Positions 1 through 6,275 of a stretch of 10,291 nt of DNA are shown here, one piece after another. The notes below the pieces were generated by a model. The model had not been told where the DNA came from. It was given only the letters and a program-made list of their open reading frames with translations, and ran no database searches. The position numbers and the translations under genes are program-made. The DNA is from Anaerolineae bacterium (GTDB taxonomy: Bacteria > Chloroflexota > Anaerolineae > E26-bin7), in the NCBI GenBank assembly GCA_029933115.1, contig JAOZOT010000094.1, forward strand, positions 1 to 10,291, read 5' to 3'. Within the stretch, counting starts at the first letter, position 1; each line of letters starts with the position of its first letter.

Positions 1-13
1 ATTACAAATTGAC

Positions 14-1780
14 ATGAACTACAACCCACGAAACCCGATCATCGTCCAGGGGGACAAAAGCGTCCTCCTGGAAGTTGACAACGAGCTCTACCAGAGCGCG
101 CGCGATATACTGGCGCGCTTCGCCGAACTGGAAAAAAGCCCCGAATACGTCCACACCTACCGCATCACCCCACTGTCGCTCTGGAACGCAGCCTCGGCCG
201 GCCTGACCGCAGATGCCATCCTGGAAGGGCTGGAGCGTTACAGCAAATACCCCGTTCCTGACAACGTGCGGGTGGACATCCGGGATTACATCTCGCGCTA
301 CGGCCGGGTGAAACTGACCTGGCACGACAATGCAATGGTGCTCGTCTCGGACGACGCGGCGTTGATCGCCGAGCTGGTCCGCCACAAGCTGCTCATCCCC
401 TACATCGTCGCTCAGATTGACCGCTACACCATACAGGTGGACCCATCCCGGCGGGGGCATATCAAACAAGCCCTGGTGAACATCGGCTACCCGGCCGAGG
501 ACCTGGCCGGGTATGTGGACGGCGAGGCGCTGGAGATCCACCTGCGACCGATGACGCTCAGTGGCAAGCCCTTTGCGCTACGTCGCTACCAGCAGGAAGC
601 GGCCGAGATATTCTACGCCGGTGGCGCCGCCCACGGTGGCTCCGGCGTCGTCGTGCTCCCCTGCGGCGCAGGCAAGACAATGGTCGGCATGGCCGTGATG
701 GAGCAACTACAATGCAGCACCCTCATCCTCACCCCCCACACCGTCGCCGTGCGCCAGTGGATTGACGAACTGCTGGACAAAACCACCCTGGCCGAGCACC
801 AAATCGGCGAGTACTCCGGCCATCGCAAAGAAGTCCGGCCGGTGACCATCTCCACCTATCAAACGATGACCTACCGCAAGCGGGGGACGAAAAAGCGCGG
901 GTTGCCTATGATTGAGGAGTTTCCCCACTTCGAGCTGTTCAACAAGCGCAACTGGGGGCTGATCATCTACGACGAGGTTCACCTATTGCCGGCGCCCGTC
1001 TTCCGCATCACCGCCGAGCTCCAGGCCCGCCGCCGCCTGGGGCTCACGGCCACACTGGTGCGCGAAGACGGCCGAGAGGAAGACGTTTTCTCCCTCATCG
1101 GCCCCAAGAAATACGACGTCCCCTGGAAAGACCTGGAAAAACAAGGCTGGATCGCCACGGCCGAGGTGACAGAAATCCGCATCCCCCTGCCCCACGAGAT
1201 GCGGCTGGATTACGCCGTCGCCGAGAGACGCCAGAAGTATCGGGTGGCAGCCGAAAACCCGCGCAAGCTTGAAGTGTTGGATCAACTGCTGGCCAAGCAT
1301 CCGGACGACCAACTGCTCATCATCGGGATGTACCTGGACCAGCTAAAACAGGTAGAGGCGCGCTACGGCTATCCCCTCATCACCGGCAAGACGCCGGTGC
1401 GTGAGCGACGCAAGCTGTTTCAGCAGTTCAGAGAGGGGACTATTCGCCGCCTGATCGTTTCCAAGGTGGGGAATTTTGCCCTCGACCTGCCCAACGCCAA
1501 CGTGATGATTCAAATCAGTGGCACCTTTGGCAGCCGGCAGGAGGAGGCGCAGCGGCTGGGCCGCATTTTGCGCCCCAAGCGGAACGGGCTGATGGCTCAT
1601 TTCTACACGCTGGTCAGCAAGGACACCAAAGACCAAGACTTTGCGGCCAACCGTCAACTGTTCCTCACCGAGCAGGGCTACCGCTACACCATCCTCTACG
1701 ACTACGAGGTGGAAGATTACAAGCCGACGACCATAGCCTGCAAGTTCCGCGAAGTCAAACCAAAACTGCCTGCCGGATAG
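14..1780 (+). CDS. XPB/Ssl2-family DNA helicase (SF2, 3'-5')
   Basis: ATP-dependent DNA helicase of the XPB/Rad25/Ssl2 family, 588 residues, slightly longer than the mycobacterial homologue Rv0861c. Visible motifs are Walker A PCGAGKT (residues 216-222, Lys221), the DEVH box (320-323), TATLVRED containing the XPB-diagnostic RED triad (350-352), motif V around VSKVGNFALDLP, and motif VI RQEEAQRLGR (508-517). The first 160 residues form the XPB N-terminal module (IVQ near 10-12, FAELEKSP near 36-43, YRITPLSLWNAASAG from 49), and this module recurs in the three following proteins. The start is supported because the protein begins with NPIIVQ-type sequence typical of bacterial XPB N-termini. Only 13 bases lie upstream, so the promoter and ribosome binding site cannot be judged. 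Known family members unwind DNA 3'-5'; archaeal XPB partners the Bax1 nuclease, but I see no nuclease here. The family assignment is secure. The role (repair, transcription or defence) is inferred. Confidence 0.96.
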   Translation: MNYNPRNPIIVQGDKSVLLEVDNELYQSARDILARFAELEKSPEYVHTYRITPLSLWNAASAGLTADAILEGLERYSKYPVPDNVRVDIRDYISRYGRVKLTWHDNAMVLVSDDAALIAELVRHKLLIPYIVAQIDRYTIQVDPSRRGHIKQALVNIGYPAEDLAGYVDGEALEIHLRPMTLSGKPFALRRYQQEAAEIFYAGGAAHGGSGVVVLPCGAGKTMVGMAVMEQLQCSTLILTPHTVAVRQWIDELLDKTTLAEHQIGEYSGHRKEVRPVTISTYQTMTYRKRGTKKRGLPMIEEFPHFELFNKRNWGLIIYDEVHLLPAPVFRITAELQARRRLGLTATLVREDGREEDVFSLIGPKKYDVPWKDLEKQGWIATAEVTEIRIPLPHEMRLDYAVAERRQKYRVAAENPRKLEVLDQLLAKHPDDQLLIIGMYLDQLKQVEARYGYPLITGKTPVRERRKLFQQFREGTIRRLIVSKVGNFALDLPNANVMIQISGTFGSRQEEAQRLGRILRPKRNGLMAHFYTLVSKDTKDQDFAANRQLFLTEQGYRYTILYDYEVEDYKPTTIACKFREVKPKLPAG

Positions 1781-1827
1781 CGCTGTTCAGAACAAATATC
1801 GGGTGGCGAGACATAATACGTCACCAT

Positions 1828-1833
1828 CGGAGG
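1828..1833 (+). promoter_or_regulatory. Shine-Dalgarno for companion 1
   Basis: CGGAGG lies 9 bp before the ATG at 1843. It is the clearest ribosome binding site in the helicase block and supports that start. Confidence 0.7.
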
Positions 1834-1842
1834 CTCAACGCA

Positions 1843-3690
1843 ATGCCAAGAAGAAGTAGAGGAAAACCTCAGCCTGAGCTATTGGGAGAGTTCCTGAACA
1901 ACTACACAGTCCCAACGCTCAAGAAGCTGGCGGGGCTTCTGGCTTCCAGGCTGCCTACCCGCAAAGCCGAACTCGTGGCCATCATCCAGAAGGAAATGGA
2001 GGATCCAGACCGTCTACGACAGCTTTGGCAAAGCCTCGACAAATTGCAGCAAGCAGCCGTCGCCGAAGTTGTTCACTCCCCCTCCCGCCGTTTCGATGCA
2101 GCCGGTTTTCGAGCCAAGTACGGCAGCGATCCGGATTGGGGCCAGATAAGTCGCTATGGTCGGATGGAGAGGCCCTCATTGCTCCATCTGTTCATTCACG
2201 ATGGCACGATGCCCCGTGATTTGCAAGCGCGACTCAAACCATTTGTACCACTACCCCGTGCCTCAAAGGTACACACCGTGAATGAGCTGCCCGCTACGGT
2301 GACTCAGTCGTGGCACGAATACGATTACACTACCGGCAAGAGCGAGGAGCACCTCATAGAAATCCCGGTGATTCGTTGCGAAACCGAGCGCGTGGCCCAA
2401 CACGACGTGCACGCCGTTTTGCGCCTGATAGATGCCGGCAGAGTCCGGGCGAGTGAGAAGACAAGGCGAGTGACCGCTGCCGGTGCGAGAGCGATCACGG
2501 AGGTATTACAGGGCGGGGATTTCTATCCACCGGAGAAAATCTCCGATGGCTGGCATACCGATCCGGGGCCTATCAAGGCGTTCGCCTGGCCATTGATTTT
2601 GCAAAGCGCGGGTCTGGCGAACCTCTCTGGAACCAAACTACAACTGACGCCGGCCGGCAAAAAGGCTCTCACATCGCCCCCACACCGCGTGATTCGCAAA
2701 GCCTGGAACCGTTGGCTGAAAACTACGCTTCTGGATGAGTTCAATCGGGTCCATACAATCAAAGGGCAGAGGGGAAAAGGCAAACGGGTGATGACCGCGG
2801 TGGCCGGAAGGCGGGCTGCTATCGTGGAGGCACTTGCAGCGTGCACGCCGCACCGGTGGATCGCCTTTGACGAATTCTCACGTTTCATGCGCGCTTCTGG
2901 CTACACCTTTGAAGTTGCCCGTGACCTGTGGCCGCTCTACATCGGGGACCCACACTATGGAAGCCTGGGATACTCAGGCTTTGGGAAATGGCACATCGTG
3001 CAAGAACGATACATGATGGCCTTCCTCTTCGAATATGCAGCCACGATGGGTCTCATTGACGTTGCCTACATTCACCCCTCAGGGGCTCGGAGAGATTACG
3101 GCAACCTGTGGGGCACAGATGATCTGGACTGCTTGAGTCGCTACGACGGCCTGTTGTATATCCGCATCAACGGTTTAGGCGCCTGGTGTCTGGGGCTAAC
3201 AGAGGAATATGTCCCCTCACCACTGGAGGTACGGCAGGCTCTCAAAGTACTCCCCAATCTGGAAGTGGTTGCCACAGAGCCCCTCCCCCCAGGAGATGTG
3301 CTCTTCCTAGAACAGTTTGCAGAGCGAACCTCCGATGTGGTCTGGAGAATTCAGCCTACCCTGCTGCTGGAGGCTGTGGAGCAAGGACACTCAGTAGCCG
3401 AAATGGAGGCCTTCCTGAAAGCAAAAGCCGGTGACAGCCTGCCGGACAACGTGGAGGTCTTCTTCAAGGAAATGGGCGACCGGGCATCGCGCCTGGTAGA
3501 CCGTGGCTCTGCCCGGCTGATCGAGGCCCAGGATGCTGCACTGGCGCAACTCATCACCAATGACAGCCACTTGCGCTCGCTCTGCATGTTGGCCGGAGAA
3601 CGATATATTGTGGTTCCCGCGGACGCTGAAAAAGCCTTCCGCCGTGCTTTGCACAAGCTGGGATATGGTTTGCCATTGTCCCAGGGATGA
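1843..3690 (+). CDS. XPB helicase-associated protein, companion 1 (SAP-like N-term, XPB-type C-terminal module)
   Basis: This 615-residue protein has no enzymatic motif that I recognise. Residues 17-52 resemble a SAP-like helix-extended-helix (TLKKLAGLLAS, then TRKAELVAII), followed by a LWQSLDKLQQAA stretch that is conserved in the two later paralogues. The middle (about 330-470) contains HRWIAFDEFSRFMRA and a Trp/Tyr-rich segment that parallels the other companions and looks winged-helix-like. Residues 467-609 are the module shared with the helicase N-terminus: NLEVV, FLEQFAER, WRIQPTLLLEA from 501, SLPDNV, RYIVVPADAEKAF. The family corresponds to the helicase-associated domain proteins (Rv0862c-like) encoded beside bacterial XPB. 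The ATG is preceded by CGGAGG at 1828-1833 with 9-bp spacing, and the gene lies 62 bp after the helicase, probably in one operon. Base composition looks less GC-rich than its neighbours. A DNA-binding or helicase-adaptor role is inferred. Confidence 0.85.
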   Translation: MPRRSRGKPQPELLGEFLNNYTVPTLKKLAGLLASRLPTRKAELVAIIQKEMEDPDRLRQLWQSLDKLQQAAVAEVVHSPSRRFDAAGFRAKYGSDPDWGQISRYGRMERPSLLHLFIHDGTMPRDLQARLKPFVPLPRASKVHTVNELPATVTQSWHEYDYTTGKSEEHLIEIPVIRCETERVAQHDVHAVLRLIDAGRVRASEKTRRVTAAGARAITEVLQGGDFYPPEKISDGWHTDPGPIKAFAWPLILQSAGLANLSGTKLQLTPAGKKALTSPPHRVIRKAWNRWLKTTLLDEFNRVHTIKGQRGKGKRVMTAVAGRRAAIVEALAACTPHRWIAFDEFSRFMRASGYTFEVARDLWPLYIGDPHYGSLGYSGFGKWHIVQERYMMAFLFEYAATMGLIDVAYIHPSGARRDYGNLWGTDDLDCLSRYDGLLYIRINGLGAWCLGLTEEYVPSPLEVRQALKVLPNLEVVATEPLPPGDVLFLEQFAERTSDVVWRIQPTLLLEAVEQGHSVAEMEAFLKAKAGDSLPDNVEVFFKEMGDRASRLVDRGSARLIEAQDAALAQLITNDSHLRSLCMLAGERYIVVPADAEKAFRRALHKLGYGLPLSQG

Positions 3691-3709
3691 TCGCTGCTGA
3701 ATAAACGAT

Positions 3710-6046
3710 ATGCCAACCCTGGAAAACCTTACCGAGGACGACCTCCATGGTCCGCTGAAAACCAAAAGCCTGCGCCGGGCGCGGGGCTACATCCACCGGG
3801 TGCAAAACCCGGTTCGTTCGGGCAAGACCCTCACCGCCCAGGTGCGCGGCACGCGCCTGTACGAGGTAGAGATTGACGTGGAGCCAGGCGGCATCAACGC
3901 CCGCTGTAGCTGCCCTTATGATTGGGGAGGCTATTGTAAGCACATCGGCGCGGTCCTGCTCAAGTGGATCCAGTCTCCCGACTCTTTTACCGTCAAAGAA
4001 GCGAAACCAGCCCTCGCCCAGCACCCTCTCGAGGTCACGCCTGTTAGCCCGCCGCCGACGCACCGGCCCGAAGAAGACCCCTTCTGGCTGACGACCTCCT
4101 TGGCCGAGCGCCAGCGCACCGACGATCAGCAGTTGAGCCGGTGGCTGGAGAAGATCAAATTGCAAGACCTGCGCCGGATGGCCAAAAGGCGCGGCTGGAA
4201 AGTCAAAGGGAATCGAAAAGCAGATATTGCCCGGCAAATCACCGAACACCTCACCGACCCCGGCGAAATCCTTGAAGCCATCCTTGGCCTGGACGAGGAA
4301 CACCGGTGGGTGCTGCGCGCCTTGGTGCTTTTGGGCGACAAGCCCAACGTTCAAGCAGATGATCTGGGGCGGGTGGCCAGGATGTGGGGCGACCTTAGGG
4401 CCCACAAGCAGCTTGAAACCTACACCCGCCACCTCTGCGAGCTAGGGCTGGCCCTGCCGGGGAGCGTAATAGACACCTATATTCCCCACAGCGATTTCAT
4501 CCCCTGGGCCATCCTCCGGCGCCTCCCTCCCATCCTGGAGCAAGGCATCCAGACGACCACCGACCTGCCCCGTGGTGAGCCTGCCGAACCGCCCCCGGAC
4601 CGGTCGGCCCGCGACCTTGACCTCGGTGCCCCCTACGCTTTGGTCCGCACTGCCGGCCAGATCATCCTGCTGTTGGAACAATCCCCCTCTCCCCTGCGCC
4701 CTCCCATGCCGCGCCCCCGCCTGGAAAAGTTTTACCGCGGGCTGGAAAAGTGGGACTACGATCCTGACGAACTTTTGCGCGCAAAGGAGAGTGGAGGACT
4801 CCTAGCGCCCGATCTGGCTCTGACCGTTCCACCCCCTCGCTACTCCCTGCCCGACGAAACCATAAAGCGACTGGCCCCGGTGGCCGGAGGCGAAGCGCGC
4901 CTGGAGTTTATCTTTTCTCTGCTGGTAGCGGCCGGCGTCTTTCAGCCCGGCAGCCCGGTGACAGTCTGGCCCGAAGTGAAAGCCCGCTTCCTGAGCCAGG
5001 ACGAACTGACTCAACGGGCCATCCTGGCCCGTGTCTACTTCCAGATGTCCAACTGGAGCGAGCTGTGGGAAGTGCTGCGCCGCCCCGACATCCCACTGGT
5101 CCTCAGGCGTACTTTCAGCACCCCCTACTTCAAACCAGAACACCTACAGGCCCACCTGGTTCTCTTCCGCCACCTGGTCTTGCGGGTGCTGGCCTCTCTG
5201 CCCGACGGCCGGTGGGTGGCGATGGAAGACCTGTTCCGCCTGATGCGCGCCGTCTGGCCTCGCTTTGATGGGACGGCGTGGGAGACGTATTGGTATCCCA
5301 AATCCGTCGGCAGTTGGTTCCTGAGCGAGGCCGGCAGCGAGACGCCCCTGCGCCCGGAGGATGAGAAGCACTGGCAGTTGGCCCAGGGCAACTTTATCCG
5401 CACCCTCATCAGCGGGCCACTGCACTGGCTGGGGCTGGCGGACCTGAGCTTCAGCGACGGCGAGCTGAGCGCCGCCCGCTTCCACGGCCTGGCCGACCTC
5501 TACTGGGACCGGGTAGAGGCCCCGCCCGCCCCGCCCCACATCGCCCCCCGCGCCCCGACCATACCGCCAGAAGAGGTGGTGAGGACGGACTACCACACCA
5601 TCAGCGTCCACCCGGCCATGCTCAATGCCCAGGCACACATCCTGCTGGAGAAAATTGCCCGCCTGGAGACGGCCACCACCGAGCTTTTCGTCTACCGGTT
5701 GGACCCCCACGTCGCCTACAAGGCGTTCGAGGCCGGCGCGGCCCTATCCGAAATCCTCGATGACTGGGAACAACTGATGCCTGTCCCCATGCCAGAGGCC
5801 ATCCGGGCCCAACTGAGCGACTGGTGGGAGGCTTATGGCCGGGTGCGCATTTACGAGAACCTCACCGTCATTGAATTTGGCGACGACTATGCCCTGGCAG
5901 AGATGAAGGCCGTCACCTCCCTGAAGGAAATCATCGTTGCCGAAATCTCTCCTCGTCTGGTGATCGTCCCCCGGCAAGCTGTCGCCTCCCTGGTGAATGA
6001 ACTGGAGCGAGCCGGTTACACTCCCAAGCAAACAGACGAGGTTTGA
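3710..6046 (+). CDS. SWIM zinc-finger, XPB helicase-associated protein, companion 2
   Basis: A 778-residue protein. The N-terminus (LTEDDLHGPL, RRARGYIHRV) leads into a SWIM zinc finger with ligands C66-x-C68 and C76-x-H78 in ARCSCPYDWGGYCKHIGA. SWIM fingers are known DNA- or protein-binding zinc modules. After a Pro-rich linker (about 105-120), residues 150-185 form the SAP-like segment (LQDLRRMAKRRGW, NRKADIARQI), followed by the shared LGLDEEHRWVLRAL stretch. The middle carries RWVAMEDLFRLMRA and LHWLGLADLSF, matching positions in the other companions. A second Pro/Ala-rich linker (about 604-624) precedes the C-terminal XPB-type module (628-770, YRLDPHVAYKA from 662). The gene starts 19 bp after companion 1 without an obvious Shine-Dalgarno, suggesting coupled translation. 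Base composition is clearly GC-richer than companion 1. It is probably a nucleic-acid-binding partner of the helicase; the biochemical role is inferred. Confidence 0.85.
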   Translation: MPTLENLTEDDLHGPLKTKSLRRARGYIHRVQNPVRSGKTLTAQVRGTRLYEVEIDVEPGGINARCSCPYDWGGYCKHIGAVLLKWIQSPDSFTVKEAKPALAQHPLEVTPVSPPPTHRPEEDPFWLTTSLAERQRTDDQQLSRWLEKIKLQDLRRMAKRRGWKVKGNRKADIARQITEHLTDPGEILEAILGLDEEHRWVLRALVLLGDKPNVQADDLGRVARMWGDLRAHKQLETYTRHLCELGLALPGSVIDTYIPHSDFIPWAILRRLPPILEQGIQTTTDLPRGEPAEPPPDRSARDLDLGAPYALVRTAGQIILLLEQSPSPLRPPMPRPRLEKFYRGLEKWDYDPDELLRAKESGGLLAPDLALTVPPPRYSLPDETIKRLAPVAGGEARLEFIFSLLVAAGVFQPGSPVTVWPEVKARFLSQDELTQRAILARVYFQMSNWSELWEVLRRPDIPLVLRRTFSTPYFKPEHLQAHLVLFRHLVLRVLASLPDGRWVAMEDLFRLMRAVWPRFDGTAWETYWYPKSVGSWFLSEAGSETPLRPEDEKHWQLAQGNFIRTLISGPLHWLGLADLSFSDGELSAARFHGLADLYWDRVEAPPAPPHIAPRAPTIPPEEVVRTDYHTISVHPAMLNAQAHILLEKIARLETATTELFVYRLDPHVAYKAFEAGAALSEILDDWEQLMPVPMPEAIRAQLSDWWEAYGRVRIYENLTVIEFGDDYALAEMKAVTSLKEIIVAEISPRLVIVPRQAVASLVNELERAGYTPKQTDEV

Positions 6047-6109
6047 ACTGGACTTTACAAATCCAGGGAGATGCCCGTCTTTTACAACTCTCATCTCCAT
6101 AGCACTGAC

Positions 6110-6227
6110 AGCGTGTCTGAAAAAATGCTCGTAGTGGCGACTTGAGTCGCTAACGACCGGCGCTCTGCGGCTAAAAACGACTGAAGTCGTTACTACGAGC
6201 GCCGCCCCCTGAATTTTCAGACACGCT
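6110..6227. mobile_element. MITE-like element with 14-bp terminal inverted repeats
   Basis: AGCGTGTCTGAAAA (6110-6123) and TTTTCAGACACGCT (6214-6227) are perfect inverted repeats bounding a 118-bp non-coding segment. Inside is a second inverted repeat, GCTCGTAGT (6127-6135) with ACTACGAGC (6192-6200), continuing inward as an imperfect stem. CTGA occurs immediately outside the right end (6228-6231) and one base outside the left end (6105-6108), which could be a target duplication but is too short to trust. There is no transposase, so it would be non-autonomous. It lies between two paralogous genes. A very strong bidirectional terminator is the main alternative reading. Confidence 0.65.
6127..6200. 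repeat. Long imperfect hairpin with two nested short hairpins
   Basis: The outer arms pair GCTCGTAGT (6127-6135) with ACTACGAGC (6192-6200) and continue through 6138-6149/6178-6189 with one mismatch. Each arm is itself a small palindrome: GCGACT-TG-AGTCGC (6137-6150) and ACGACT-GA-AGTCGT (6177-6190). The structure can therefore fold as one long stem or as a cruciform-like pair of hairpins. It is the core of the MITE-like element and could also terminate or attenuate transcription from the upstream genes. Confidence 0.7.
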
Positions 6228-6275
6228 CTGAGGCCCAGAAACCAGTTTTTAGGCCGCTGAATCGAGGACACAGAG

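Noticed and set aside
1785..1793. GTTCAGAAC palindrome resembling SOS half-sites
   Set aside because: The Gram-positive LexA box has the order GAAC-N4-GTTC with a 4-bp centre; here the order and spacing are wrong.
1786..1817. Possible promoter before companion 1 (TTCAGA ... CATAAT)
   Set aside because: The -35 match is poor and the spacer is about 20 bp, so read-through from the helicase gene is more likely.
3554..4432. Long open frame on the minus strand
   Set aside because: It spans the 3' end of one well-supported gene and the start of the next, has no domain-like composition, and is a typical shadow frame in GC-rich coding DNA.
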